DNA from: an uncultured Aquimarina sp.
GTDB taxonomy: Bacteria; Bacteroidota; Bacteroidia; Flavobacteriales; Flavobacteriaceae
Assembly: GCF_947496855.1 (NCBI RefSeq)
Contig: NZ_CANMED010000005.1
Location: 310,001 to 374,000 of the forward strand
Direction of reading: 5' to 3'
Length of the DNA stretch: 64,000 nt
Part shown: piece after piece, positions 17,901 through 27,125 of the stretch
Layout of the letters: every line of letters begins with the position of its first letter
Position numbering within the stretch: position 1 is the first letter of the stretch
Notes under the pieces: generated by a model
The model's input: only the letters and a program-made list of their open reading frames with translations
The model's database searches: none
What the model was told of the DNA's origin: nothing
Position numbers and translations under genes: made by a program

Positions 17901-18096
17901 TCCTGAAAAAACTATTCAGGGACTACATCTATCTAAGCTATCTATAAGCTATGTAGGAAGGAATCTAGCCATACTTCATAGCAATACCGACAATTTTGAC
18001 CCAGAAACAGGATTTAACACAAATTTCGGAGGTATAGAGTTTTTTGGAATTCCTTCTGCTAGTAGCCACGGACTTAGAGTAAACCTTACTTTTTAA
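14974..18096 (+). CDS. SusC-like TonB-dependent outer membrane transporter for chito-oligosaccharides
   Basis: SusC proteins are 22-strand outer membrane barrels that import glycans with help from TonB and a SusD lid. This one has a signal peptide (about 1-20), a carboxypeptidase-regulatory-like domain (about 25-95, GTVTDVVNNTPLPGVNV), a TonB-box/plug region containing LEDVVVTAFG and later the SusC/RagA signature LKGGNATALYGFRGINGV, and a long barrel ending in aromatic residue F1040. The length of 1040 is normal. The next gene is susD, and the rest of the operon handles GlcNAc, so chito-oligosaccharides are the likely cargo. Confidence 0.95.
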   Translation: MRQKKFILISFLFLVIGVIAQEKNMSGTVTDVVNNTPLPGVNVIVKGTSNGVQTDFDGAYSINVSQGDVLVFSYIGFTTIERSIDSSNTINVSLEQDTEQLEDVVVTAFGIRQESKKLGYSVQQIKSETIAQTADPNVGSAIRGKLAGVNINSNSGGIGSSVSINVRGISSLGSNNQPLIVLDGVIIDDNQGGQGDFASGIDYGNTLSNLNPNDIENISLLKGGNATALYGFRGINGVLVITTKKGRSDKPTVEINAAVTANSLLVSPKFQNEYGQGLFNTSTNQLVYDITNGNSFGPRLDGSQRERFDGVGTASYAANDNDFKDFFRTGFSFLNSVSVSQGTEKFDYRFSFSRLDDESIVPGSNLKRQNFSIKAGASITDWLKIVGKVDYIHQDAQNRPELTGGQTNITRALSLRPRNISNSLLNNNFLEPDGTPNNWAGAFITNPYYTANTLLNEDETDRYISLLELNIDIAPGLKGLMRLSQDHITTNQQIFNPFGAFDIAGNGRFSDTNSTARTNNYDLIFRYNTDLGSNFNLGATLGFSHSDVSFKSIQAIGETFLLPNFFSLNNFESISVVPGNARNSSNSVFGSMTIGFNNYLFAEFTARNDWSSTLPINDASFFYPSVGLSFVLTDAFPSLQDNEILSNLKLRGSFAQTGNATSAFSLVNTYNVSSNLFNGQRFFFFGNAEEGAGAGPELNNPDLVPEISNSLEFGLDARFINNRIGLSATYYTVRTEDQILRLTLPPASGAANQIINAGLVTNKGLELSLDADIIKTDDFSWSTTVNFTTNENKVEELAQGVERNILIRQFNDVVQVAAEVGSSAQGLFGTTFTRDESGNLVYDPNGLPVINTEISRIGDVAPDAFLNWGNTFTYKQFSLSFLFDARFGGDVFSLSEIQRHTQGTAIETLAGREFFSGGQGIALPNNAVIDGTLDPDVQQRGVNPQIYWGRVGQIAENWVYDGSFVKFRELTFGYSFPEKTIQGLHLSKLSISYVGRNLAILHSNTDNFDPETGFNTNFGGIEFFGIPSASSHGLRVNLTF

Positions 18097-18126
18097 ATGA
18101 ATATTGATATTAATAAACAAAGAATT

Positions 18127-19662
18127 ATGAAAACTCAAAAACACATTCTAAAACTATTTGTTGGTTTTCTTATACTGATAATCGTACCTATTTCGTGTAC
18201 AGAAGATTTTGAAGAAATAAACATCAATCCTACCGATCCACAAACTGCAACAGTAGAGGGAATCATGGCTGGAGTACAATATTTTGAATTCGCAGAACCT
18301 CGATTCCTTTCTTGGAGAGGGAACTTAATATATACAAGTCAATTTGCACATCAGTTTAGTTATAATGCAGAAGGTTCTTGGTTTGCAGGTGATGCTTATC
18401 AAAACAATCAAGGTTGGACCAACGCTATATTTGATGCATCTTATCAAAAAGTCTCTCTAAACATTAGAAACTTACTTGGTACTTATAATGATTTAGGAGA
18501 TGAAAATGGTGCAGCCGTTACAAAAATCATGATGTCTTGGTTTTACCAAAAAATGACCGATATCTATGGAGATGTTCCTTATAGTGAGGTTATTGGAAAC
18601 CAATTGATCTTAGATAATCCACAGCCCAAATATGATACTCAAAAAGAAATTTATACGGGTCTTATGAATGATCTCAAAGCGCAAATGGATCAAATTGGTT
18701 CATCATCAGAAATAATCGCTGGTGCTGAAGGAGATTTTATTTATGGTGGAGGTCCTCAGAAGTGGAAGGCATTTGCCAATACATTACGATTGCGAATTGC
18801 CATCAGATCCAGAGATGCCTTTATACAAGCCAATGAACAGTCATTTATAGATACCGTTATTAATGACTGTCTGAGTAATACCTTAATAAATAGCTCAAAT
18901 GAAGCTCTAGTAAGAAAGTCAGAATCCGCACTGATATTATCATTTCTCGATGGAAGTTTCGAGGATGTTTATTGGGGATTTGATGGGTTAGGTTCTAAGT
19001 GGGTATTCTCTGATCGTTATATCAATTTATTAAACGACAATAATGATCCTAGAGTTTATCAAATGGCAGATCCATCTCCAAATAACACTTATGAAGGGAC
19101 ATCAATCTCGATGCGAGGAATCATACCTAGAGATAATCTTGCACTTCCATCACAAAAAATCATTGGAACTTCTACAACCGATGTTGCTAATGTTTTACCA
19201 ACACAAATACTAACCGCAGCTGAATCTTATTTTTTACAAGCAGAAGCAGCTCTTTTAGGATACTCAGGAAATCCACAAGCACTCTATGAAGAAGGAATTA
19301 GAGCAAGTATGAACTTCTGGGGTGTAGACGCTACTGATATCGAAACGTTTATAGCTAGTGAATCTATCGCTACTTTATCCGGATCCACTGAACAACAATT
19401 AGAGGCTATCTGGAACCAACGATGGTTAGCACTATTAATGAATGGATATGAAGCATGGTCTTTAGTTAGAAGAACCGAGCTTATTCCAGCATTAACAGAT
19501 GATACCACATTCTTCGTTTCAGAACCTAATAACGGAAATGTGCCCAAAAGGTTACAATATTCAACTACAGAATTAGTAGCCAATGAAGCAAAAGTAAAAG
19601 AAGCCATAGAAAGACAAGGGCCCGACGTAATGACTACCAATATATGGTGGGACATCGAATAG
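18127..19662 (+). CDS. SusD/RagB-like substrate-binding lipoprotein
   Basis: SusD-type lipoproteins cap the SusC barrel and bind the glycan at the cell surface. An ATG at 18097 abuts the susC stop, but I prefer the ATG at 18127. From there the protein starts MKTQKHILKLFVGFLI and has a clean lipobox ending at Cys24, followed by the acidic stretch TEDFEE expected of surface-exposed lipoproteins. The TPR-like alpha-helical family features include NINPTDPQTATVEGIM near the N terminus and FLQAEAALLGYSGNPQALYEEGI in the C-terminal half. The predicted 511-residue product fits the SusD-like subgroup paired with SusC. Confidence 0.93.
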   Translation: MKTQKHILKLFVGFLILIIVPISCTEDFEEININPTDPQTATVEGIMAGVQYFEFAEPRFLSWRGNLIYTSQFAHQFSYNAEGSWFAGDAYQNNQGWTNAIFDASYQKVSLNIRNLLGTYNDLGDENGAAVTKIMMSWFYQKMTDIYGDVPYSEVIGNQLILDNPQPKYDTQKEIYTGLMNDLKAQMDQIGSSSEIIAGAEGDFIYGGGPQKWKAFANTLRLRIAIRSRDAFIQANEQSFIDTVINDCLSNTLINSSNEALVRKSESALILSFLDGSFEDVYWGFDGLGSKWVFSDRYINLLNDNNDPRVYQMADPSPNNTYEGTSISMRGIIPRDNLALPSQKIIGTSTTDVANVLPTQILTAAESYFLQAEAALLGYSGNPQALYEEGIRASMNFWGVDATDIETFIASESIATLSGSTEQQLEAIWNQRWLALLMNGYEAWSLVRRTELIPALTDDTTFFVSEPNNGNVPKRLQYSTTELVANEAKVKEAIERQGPDVMTTNIWWDIE

Positions 19663-19757
19663 ATCTAGTATGGAACCCCCAGTAACCAACCATAAACAAG
19701 TATCATAACATTTTGAAAAAGAAAATTTAAATCATCTTAAAGCTTAAAAAAAGAAAA

Positions 19758-21668
19758 ATGATTAAAGAAATTAAATTCAGGCAAGTTGGCAAGTTTGAGG
19801 ATACCAAATTCGAAAAAATCCATAATGAAATATTTCAGGATTCTTCTTATGCATCTAAACTAGTAGCTGTAGAAATTTCAGATTTAATAAAACAAAAGCA
19901 AAAAGAAGGTAAGCCCTGCATATTGGGTTTAGCTACAGGATCCTCTCCGATAAAAGTATATGAAGAACTAGTAACATTGTATCGTTTAGGAGAACTCAGT
20001 TTTAATAATGTGATCACCTTCAATCTTGATGAATATTATCCAATGGATACAGATAATCAACAAAGTTATTATCATTTTATGCATCAGCATCTGTTTGATC
20101 ATGTTGATATAAACCCAGAAAACATAAATATTCCTTCTGGAAATATTAACGCAGAAGAAATTGATCAATATTGCATCGATTATGAAATGAAAATAAAAAA
20201 ACTTGGTGGACTAGATTTTCAGTTACTAGGTATTGGTAGAACAGGACATATCGGTTTTAATGAGCCAGGATCCCATCGCAATTCTGGCACTAGAATTATA
20301 ACATTAGATCATATTACCAGAAGAGATGCTGCTTCAGATTTTAATGGTTTAGAAAATGTTCCCAAAAGAGCTATAACTATGGGGATCAGCACGATTATGA
20401 AGGCTAAACGTGTTCTTCTACTCGCGTGGGGACATAAAAAAGCATCGGTTGTAAGAAAGACTATTGAAGGTGAAATAGCTTCACATATTCCAGCTTCTTT
20501 CTTACAAGAACATAAAAACATTACCGTGGTTTTAGACAGTGAAGCTGCCGCAGATCTTACCAGAATTAAAACTCCTTGGTTAGTAGATCAATGCATATGG
20601 ACGCCAAAACTTAAGCTGAAGGCAGTAACCTGGTTAAGTCAGGAAGTCCAAAAACCTTTGTTAAAATTAACCGATAAAGATTATAATGACCACGGTATGT
20701 CTAGTCTTTTAACATTAGAAGGATCTGCATATGAATTAAATATCAAAATGTTTAATCACTTGCAAAATACTATCACTGGATGGCCAGGCGGAAAACCAAA
20801 TGCCGACGATACCAAACGTCCTGAAAGAGCCAATCCTGCTCAAAAAAGAGTACTTATTTTTAGTCCGCATCCTGATGATGATGTAATTTCTATGGGAGGT
20901 ACATTTTCTAGACTTATTGATCAAGGTCACGAGGTACACGTTGCATATCAAACCTCTGGAAATATTGCAGTAACTGATCAAGAAGCCTTAAAATTTGGTG
21001 AAGTAGCACAATGCTTATCTAAGGATAATACCATTTTTAATACTATAATAGATGCCATAAAATCAAAAAACATTAATGATATTGATTCTGCCGAAGTAAG
21101 ATTAACAAAAGGACTTATCAGAAGAATGGAATCTTATGGTGCTACAAGGTATCTAGGGCTTCCAGATCATAAAGTCCATTTCTTAAATCTTCCCTTTTAT
21201 GAAACTGGAAGGGTAAAGAAAAAACCTATTGACAATGCTGATATTGATATTATAAAAGATATTATTACTCACATTAAACCACATCAGATTTATGCCGCAG
21301 GAGATCTCGCAGATCCACACGGAACTCATAAACTTTGTCTTGATGCAATCCTCGAAACAGTTTCTATATTAAAACAAGAAGAATTTATGAAGGATTGCTG
21401 GCTATGGTTATATCGAGGAGCTTGGCACGAATGGGATATCCACGATATTGAAATGGCCGTACCCTTAAGCCCAGATGAAGTAAATCGAAAGACTAACGCA
21501 ATTCTTTTTCACCAATCACAAAAGGATAAAGTGATGTTTCAAGGAGAAGATTCTAGAGAATTTTGGTTGAGAGCAGAGGAACGAAATAAGAATACAGCAG
21601 AATTATATGACAGCCTAGGACTAGCTGATTATGAAGCTATTGAAGCTTTCAAACGATATTATTTTTAG
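19758..21668 (+). CDS. nagB: Glucosamine-6-phosphate deaminase fused to a PIG-L/LmbE-type deacetylase domain
   Basis: The N-terminal 270 residues are a NagB domain, which turns glucosamine-6-phosphate into fructose-6-phosphate and ammonia. It shows LATGSSP (58-64), FNLDEYYPM with Asp91, and GRTGHIGFNEP with His164 and Glu169. Relative to E. coli NagB (Asp72, Asp141, His143, Glu148), the position of Asp141 is Thr162. From about residue 363 a PIG-L domain follows, with zinc motif HPDDD at 371-375 and DPHGTH with His521 and His524. That family removes N-acetyl groups from amino sugars. Such NagB-PIG-L proteins occur in other Bacteroidota. No nagA is present in this locus, so the second domain may supply the deacetylation step; this is inference. 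Confidence 0.92.
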   Translation: MIKEIKFRQVGKFEDTKFEKIHNEIFQDSSYASKLVAVEISDLIKQKQKEGKPCILGLATGSSPIKVYEELVTLYRLGELSFNNVITFNLDEYYPMDTDNQQSYYHFMHQHLFDHVDINPENINIPSGNINAEEIDQYCIDYEMKIKKLGGLDFQLLGIGRTGHIGFNEPGSHRNSGTRIITLDHITRRDAASDFNGLENVPKRAITMGISTIMKAKRVLLLAWGHKKASVVRKTIEGEIASHIPASFLQEHKNITVVLDSEAAADLTRIKTPWLVDQCIWTPKLKLKAVTWLSQEVQKPLLKLTDKDYNDHGMSSLLTLEGSAYELNIKMFNHLQNTITGWPGGKPNADDTKRPERANPAQKRVLIFSPHPDDDVISMGGTFSRLIDQGHEVHVAYQTSGNIAVTDQEALKFGEVAQCLSKDNTIFNTIIDAIKSKNINDIDSAEVRLTKGLIRRMESYGATRYLGLPDHKVHFLNLPFYETGRVKKKPIDNADIDIIKDIITHIKPHQIYAAGDLADPHGTHKLCLDAILETVSILKQEEFMKDCWLWLYRGAWHEWDIHDIEMAVPLSPDEVNRKTNAILFHQSQKDKVMFQGEDSREFWLRAEERNKNTAELYDSLGLADYEAIEAFKRYYF

Positions 21669-21716
21669 TCCTCTTATTAATAGTTAACTACCATTAAATT
21701 ATAAAGATTAGAATAT

Positions 21717-22589
21717 ATGATATTAATAGCTGATAGTGGTTCTACGAAATGTGATTGGATTCTAATTGACAGATTGGGAAATCAATTGTATTCACAAACA
21801 ACAATAGGTATCAACCCGTTAAATATATCAGAGAGCACAATTAAAAACATAATATTAGAGATTTCTGAAGTGTTAGAAAAGCGAAACTTGATTGATGAAG
21901 TACATTTTTATGGTGCAGGTTGTGGTACGGAAAAATCAAATCAAAAAATCAAATCATCTTTCAGTTCTGTCTTTAAAAATTTAAAATTAATAAAGGTTGA
22001 AGAAGATATTATTGCCGCTGTACATGCCACTACAATAACTCCAGGAGTTATTGCTATTTTAGGTACAGGATCTAATTGTTGCTACTTCGATGGTGAAAAA
22101 ATAATACAGCACGCCCCATCTTTAGGATATTTGCTTGCAGATGAAGGCAGTGGTAATTACTTCGGAAAAGAACTATTGAAAAGCTTTTACTTGCAACGCA
22201 TGCCCGCTAGTCTTGCTAAAGATTTTGAAACAATGTTTGGCTCAGATTTAGAATCTCTTTTTTATAATTTATATGACTTACGACAACCTAATACATATTT
22301 GGCGTCATATGCAATTTTCTTGTTTCAACATCGAGGTCATCCTTTTATAGAAAACTTACTATATGACGGAATTGAAACCTTCATTGACAATTATCTGATG
22401 CTTTATAGTAAAGAATTAGAAAATTACTCAGTACACTTTGTGGGTTCTATCGCATATTATACACAAGACATAATTAATAAAACATTGATTTCTAAAGGTT
22501 TTTCTGCAAAAAGTTTTATTAAAAAGCCTATCAATAACCTTATCAAGTATATCATTTCTAACAAGTATGCATTACAAAAAACAACATAA
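21717..22589 (+). CDS. N-acetylglucosamine kinase, BadF/BadG-like ATPase family
   Basis: The 290-residue protein has the sugar-kinase/actin-fold phosphate-binding start MILIADSGSTKCDWILID and the second phosphate loop GVIAILGTGSNCCYF near residue 115, then LADEGSGNYFGKELLK, a typical signature of Bacteroidota and eukaryotic-type GlcNAc kinases. It would phosphorylate GlcNAc at the 6 position in the cytoplasm. It lies 48 nt after the nagB fusion and 3 nt before the hexosaminidase gene, in one operon. The exact substrate is inferred from the neighbours; the fold alone would allow other hexosamines. Confidence 0.88.
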   Translation: MILIADSGSTKCDWILIDRLGNQLYSQTTIGINPLNISESTIKNIILEISEVLEKRNLIDEVHFYGAGCGTEKSNQKIKSSFSSVFKNLKLIKVEEDIIAAVHATTITPGVIAILGTGSNCCYFDGEKIIQHAPSLGYLLADEGSGNYFGKELLKSFYLQRMPASLAKDFETMFGSDLESLFYNLYDLRQPNTYLASYAIFLFQHRGHPFIENLLYDGIETFIDNYLMLYSKELENYSVHFVGSIAYYTQDIINKTLISKGFSAKSFIKKPINNLIKYIISNKYALQKTT

Positions 22590-22592
22590 AAA

Positions 22593-24932
22593 ATGAAGAA
22601 ATCCATTTTCTACATATTATCTATAATGATTCTTTTAATCTCTTGTCAGGAAAAACGCAAAAAAATAACGGCTATAAATACAACTCCTAGAATTATACCA
22701 ATGCCTCTTTCATTAGTAGAAAAACAAGGAAGTTTCACTATTGACAAGGAGACCTCTTTATTTATAAAGAAAAATAAAACAAAGGGCATAGCATTATTTT
22801 TTGCCGATATTATCCACGAAAAAACAGGACTACGTCTTAAAACATCTAATCAAAAAAAGAAAAACTCAATTCATTTATTAATAGATACCTCATTGCAATT
22901 AAATGAAGAAGGATATTTATTAAAAACCTTTGAAGATTACATCTCGATCACTTCCAAAACTACTAAAGGATTATTTTATGGAGTTCAGTCTCTAATACAA
23001 TTGCTACCGCTGATTTCAAATGATAATTTTAAAGAAGATCTACAAGTTGTAATTCCTTCTGTAGATATTAAAGATGAACCAGCCTTTAAATGGAGAGGTG
23101 TATTACTTGATGTGTCAAGGCATTTTTTTACCGTAGAATTTATCAAAAAACAACTGGATTTTTTGGCAACATTAAAAATAAATAAATTTCATTGGCACCT
23201 TACAGATGATCAAGGCTGGCGAATAGAAATAAAACAATATCCTAAGTTAACGGAAATTGGTGCTAAAAGAGGAAATACGGAAAGTGTTGTTTATCAAGGA
23301 TATTATACGCAAGAGGAAGTAAAAGAAGTTATCGCATATGCTAAAGAACGATTTATTGATGTCGTCCCTGAATTTGACTTACCTGGGCACGCTAAAGCAA
23401 TTCTTGCTTCATATCCAGAATTTGCTTGTGTTGAAAAATCCTTTGAAATAAGAGAAATATGGGGTGTAGATTATAACATCTTATGTGCCGGAAAGGAAGA
23501 TGTATATGTTTTTGTTGAAAACGTAATACAAGAAATGGCAGCTTTATTCCCGTATAAATATTTTCATGTAGGAGGAGATGAAGTACCAAAACGTAATTGG
23601 GAAGAATCTAAATTATGTCAAAAACTAATGAAAAAAGAAGGATTAAAAGATGAACAGGAATTGCAAAGTTACTTCATGGCTCGAGTAGAAAAAATTCTTC
23701 ACAACCATAATAAAATAATGATCGGATGGGATGAAATTCTAGAAGGAGGAATCACTGAAACTGCTAATATAATGTCTTGGCAGGGCGAAAAAGGAGGTAT
23801 TAAAGCTGCAAATGAAGGCCACGATGTAATTATGACTCCATTAGATTATGTATATCTTAATTTTTATCAAGGTAGTAAACAAGTAGAGCCAATGGCGTTT
23901 GGTGGACATACTCCACTACAAAAGACATATCATTACAATCCTATTCCCAGTTTAATAAAAGAAGATAAAAGACATCACATTCTTGGATTACAAGGAAACT
24001 TGTGGGCAGAGCAGACGGATAATAATAAAATTGCGGAATATCAATTATACCCTCGATTAATAGCTATTGCAGAGACAGGGTGGACCATACAAAGCAACAA
24101 AAATTTTAATAGTTTCTTAAATCGTTTAAATAGTATATATCCAATTCTTGATCACTATAATATAAATTATCACATCCCTTTACCAGAAGGGCCTTCATCC
24201 GATTATATCGCATTCCTGGATAGTGTGACTTTACCATTTCATACCACACATCCGGTGAAAATGGTATACACTACTGATGGATCAGAGCCTACAAAGAATA
24301 GTAAAGAATATTCAACAGCCCTTACTTTTAATACTACAACTACTTTAAAAATAGCCTCAGTATTATCTCATGGTAAAATCAGTAAAACAAGAACTATTAA
24401 TATTGCAAAAGAATCATATCTCCCATCAATATCAGAAACGATAGATTTATCTCCAGGATTGAAGATCAAAACAATAAAAGGTCATTTTTTGAGCATAGAT
24501 GAAATTCAAACAGAAATCCCAATTGAGGTAGCGGTAGTTCAGAATATTAAAGAGGCAAACCATACTTTTGATTGGGGTCACGAAGTTAAAAAGGAAAATT
24601 TTAAAGCAGTATTTTTAGAAGGATACATTGATATCCCAGAAGATGGAATATATTATTTTTCTAGTACACAAGATCAAATATGGATTGGTGATCAATTAGT
24701 TATTGATTATAAAAAAACGATAAGAAAACATCCCGAAGAAAGCTCTATTGCTCTTAAAAAAGGAAAACACAAACTCAAAATAATTTACCTTAATAATGTT
24801 GTTAAAGGATGGGCATCAGACTGGAATACAGTACAATTAAAATACCGAAAAGAATTTGACAAAGAATATAAGATAGTAAATGAAGCAATGATTTTTTATC
24901 AAAATTCTAAAGGAGCTCTCTCACTTAAATAA
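22593..24932 (+). CDS. Beta-N-acetylhexosaminidase (GH20) lipoprotein
   Basis: GH20 enzymes release GlcNAc from the non-reducing end of chito-oligomers. A lipobox ends at Cys18 (ILLISC). A GH20b-like N domain (about 30-160) precedes the catalytic barrel, which contains HWHLTDDQGWRIEI (about 197) and the catalytic pair Asp329-Glu330 in HVGGDEVP. After the barrel come a chitobiase C-terminal-like segment (VYTTDGSEPTKNS) and a PA14-like module (GYIDIPEDGIYYFSSTQDQIW). The residues after Cys18 are basic (QEKRKK), not acidic, which points to the periplasmic side. It follows the kinase by 3 nt. Confidence 0.93.
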   Translation: MKKSIFYILSIMILLISCQEKRKKITAINTTPRIIPMPLSLVEKQGSFTIDKETSLFIKKNKTKGIALFFADIIHEKTGLRLKTSNQKKKNSIHLLIDTSLQLNEEGYLLKTFEDYISITSKTTKGLFYGVQSLIQLLPLISNDNFKEDLQVVIPSVDIKDEPAFKWRGVLLDVSRHFFTVEFIKKQLDFLATLKINKFHWHLTDDQGWRIEIKQYPKLTEIGAKRGNTESVVYQGYYTQEEVKEVIAYAKERFIDVVPEFDLPGHAKAILASYPEFACVEKSFEIREIWGVDYNILCAGKEDVYVFVENVIQEMAALFPYKYFHVGGDEVPKRNWEESKLCQKLMKKEGLKDEQELQSYFMARVEKILHNHNKIMIGWDEILEGGITETANIMSWQGEKGGIKAANEGHDVIMTPLDYVYLNFYQGSKQVEPMAFGGHTPLQKTYHYNPIPSLIKEDKRHHILGLQGNLWAEQTDNNKIAEYQLYPRLIAIAETGWTIQSNKNFNSFLNRLNSIYPILDHYNINYHIPLPEGPSSDYIAFLDSVTLPFHTTHPVKMVYTTDGSEPTKNSKEYSTALTFNTTTTLKIASVLSHGKISKTRTINIAKESYLPSISETIDLSPGLKIKTIKGHFLSIDEIQTEIPIEVAVVQNIKEANHTFDWGHEVKKENFKAVFLEGYIDIPEDGIYYFSSTQDQIWIGDQLVIDYKKTIRKHPEESSIALKKGKHKLKIIYLNNVVKGWASDWNTVQLKYRKEFDKEYKIVNEAMIFYQNSKGALSLK

Positions 24933-24996
24933 AAGTGATGTGAACTATGAATTAGAAGTCTAATTAAACTTAAAACTAACACAAATACAAACTCTT

Positions 24997-26559
24997 ATGA
25001 ATACATTCAAAAAACTCACTACCTGCATCCTGCTATTTTCAATGTTGTTTATATCTTGTACTAATGAGAGTTTTCTTGATGAAGAAAACTTTAAGGAAAT
25101 TACTCCCGGAATTAATCGCGCAGCACTCACAGAACCCATTATTTTAGGATATTTCCCGTCATGGTCAGAAAGTTGGACTACTACAGGGCAAGGATCTAAA
25201 CTTAGAGATATTCCTGAGCATGTTACACATGTTTTTTTAGCTTTTGCAAAACCAAACTTAAGATACCAAAAAGGATCTCTAGATATCACAGGAACTGGAA
25301 TCCAAACTCCTTATGGAGGTCAGACTCTTAAGGAATCTGTATCTATTCTTAAAACCAAAGAAATTAAAGTAATACTTTCTATTGGAGGAGAAACATACTG
25401 GGGATCCAATGCAGCGTATGACATTAACTACCAAGATATCAAAGATTTAGTAGATGATATCGGTTTTGAAGGAATTGACTGGGATTTTGAGCCTAATGGT
25501 GGGTTCCAAACTATTGGAGAATCTATCAATGTACAACGATTTATTACTTTTTTTAATGAATCCAGAGCATTGATGCCCAAAGGACAGTATATTATTGCTT
25601 GCGCTCCAGCAGGAGCAGGAGCTTTAGGAGGTCTTAACAATGATGATCCGTCTTCTCCCTTTGCTCATAGTGAAAGGAATACTGTTACAGGAGAATCGGA
25701 TGCTAATCTATTCAATGCTACATTACCAAATCAGGCGATCAGTTTATTTGGATTTGCCTCTACTGGTCACATGATTCCTGTAATAAAAGCAGTAGGTAAT
25801 AAAATTGATTTAATTGCTTATCAAGGCTATAATACAGGTGCTGCGAGTAACAGAGCTATTATTTATGACTCCTACAAACATTATGCAGACCAATATGGTT
25901 TTTCAATAGCAGCTGGAACCCATTATCCCGATGAACCTTGGGGGCCTTACTTTACATATAATTACCAAAATATGGCAAAACTTTCAAACCATATTTCTTC
26001 AAAAAGTACAACAGATGGCATCATGATTTGGCAAATGTTACTTGAAGGAGCTTCATCTTCTGCCTATGGATATTTATACGTGTCTAGCCAGGTATTAAAT
26101 GGTATTTCTCAATCTCAAGCAATTGCTAATGCTGAAAACTATCCCGAATCTCCCTACAATGGTGACGGCGACGACGGAGGAGACAACGGCTCTGGTTGTT
26201 CTGCAAGTCAGTGGAACTCGGCTACGGCTTACACAAATGGAAATGAAGTGATTCATGAAGCTTCATTATATAGAGCTAAATGGTGGACACAAGGAGATAT
26301 TCCTGCTACAAATACTGGAAATGGAAAACCATGGGAGTTTATAGAAAACTGCAATGGAGATACCGATGGTGATGATGGAGGAGGAAATGAAGACAACTGT
26401 TCACAATCACAATGGGATTCCTCTGCATCCTATATTGGTGGAGACGAAGTGGTTTACGAAAATACCATTTACAAAGCTAAATGGTGGACACAGGGAGATG
26501 CTCCTACTACAAATACTGGAAATGGAAAACCGTGGGAGTTTGTACGAAATTGTAATTAG
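24997..26559 (+). CDS. GH18 chitinase lipoprotein with two C-terminal CBM5/12 modules
   Basis: A lipobox ends at Cys21, and the next residues TNESFLDEE are acidic, as in surface-exposed Bacteroidota lipoproteins. The GH18 domain spans about 45-370. Its catalytic motif reads EGIDWDFE, with acid Glu165 and Asp163/Asp161 kept, while the usual first Asp of DGxDxDxE is Glu. After a Gly/Asp linker come two nearly identical chitin-binding modules (about 398-447 and 467-520), each with a KWWTQGD core. It is the last gene of the plus-strand arm and is followed by a terminator. It probably cuts chitin chains at the cell surface for delivery to SusCD. Confidence 0.93.
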   Translation: MNTFKKLTTCILLFSMLFISCTNESFLDEENFKEITPGINRAALTEPIILGYFPSWSESWTTTGQGSKLRDIPEHVTHVFLAFAKPNLRYQKGSLDITGTGIQTPYGGQTLKESVSILKTKEIKVILSIGGETYWGSNAAYDINYQDIKDLVDDIGFEGIDWDFEPNGGFQTIGESINVQRFITFFNESRALMPKGQYIIACAPAGAGALGGLNNDDPSSPFAHSERNTVTGESDANLFNATLPNQAISLFGFASTGHMIPVIKAVGNKIDLIAYQGYNTGAASNRAIIYDSYKHYADQYGFSIAAGTHYPDEPWGPYFTYNYQNMAKLSNHISSKSTTDGIMIWQMLLEGASSSAYGYLYVSSQVLNGISQSQAIANAENYPESPYNGDGDDGGDNGSGCSASQWNSATAYTNGNEVIHEASLYRAKWWTQGDIPATNTGNGKPWEFIENCNGDTDGDDGGGNEDNCSQSQWDSSASYIGGDEVVYENTIYKAKWWTQGDAPTTNTGNGKPWEFVRNCN

Positions 26560-26616
26560 CCATTATAAAAAAACGACATTTTTCTCAACTAAGTATTTAT
26601 TGTTATGTGTAATAGT

Positions 26617-26652
26617 AAAAAACCATCTAAAAAAATTTAGATGGTTTTTTTT
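26617..26652 (+). terminator. Rho-independent terminator ending the chitin operon
   Basis: AACCATCTAAA (26621-26631) pairs with TTTAGATGGTT (26636-26646) across four A residues, followed by a T run to 26652. It is 58 nt after the GH18 lipoprotein gene. Confidence 0.9.
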
Positions 26653-27125
26653 ACACTTGCAGCATCTTAAAGTGAAGTATTCGGAATCTCTTGAAAATAA
26701 GTTGTTATTATTTTTATCAAAGAGTTTATATAGCTTTTATATCATATATTTTACAGCAATTAGTATCGCATCATTTTTCTTCAAGCTTTAGATATTAGAT
26801 CATCTTGATACATATAAACAGAACCTTTATCCTCTTCAATTTATAATAAAATATTAATATTATTTTATTTTGTCAACCAAAAACTAAATTACTAATTTTG
26901 CCGAAAAGTAGTAAACCAAAACAAATTATCAAATATCCCCCCTCTAGGTAATTATAATACTACTCTTAAAACCAAAACTAAAGAGAACCTAAAAAATTCT
27001 CTAGGATCACCCTTTTTATATAATTGGTTTGTTATCTGTAATAGTATTATTTAAATAATTGTATACAAAAGCATTTGTAATCAGACTCTATATTTTATAG
27101 AGTAAACGGCTATATTTGGAATAAG
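26653..27125. promoter_or_regulatory. Intergenic region with palindrome and -7 box before the repeat protein
   Basis: This AT-rich stretch holds no ORF that I trust. Near its end, ACTCTATA (27085-27092) and TATAGAGT (27096-27103) form a palindrome with a 3-nt centre, and TATATTTG at 27111-27118 matches the -7 box TAnnTTTG. The start codon is at 27126, so a transcript from this box would be nearly leaderless. Confidence 0.45.

Noticed and set aside
18097..18126. Start of susD at 18097
   Set aside because: Starting there adds nine residues before the lipoprotein signal; the ATG at 18127 gives a standard signal peptide.
26354..26791. A 145-codon plus-strand reading frame overlapping the GH18 lipoprotein gene
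   Set aside because: It is an alternative frame of the CBM repeats and runs through the terminator at 26617-26652.
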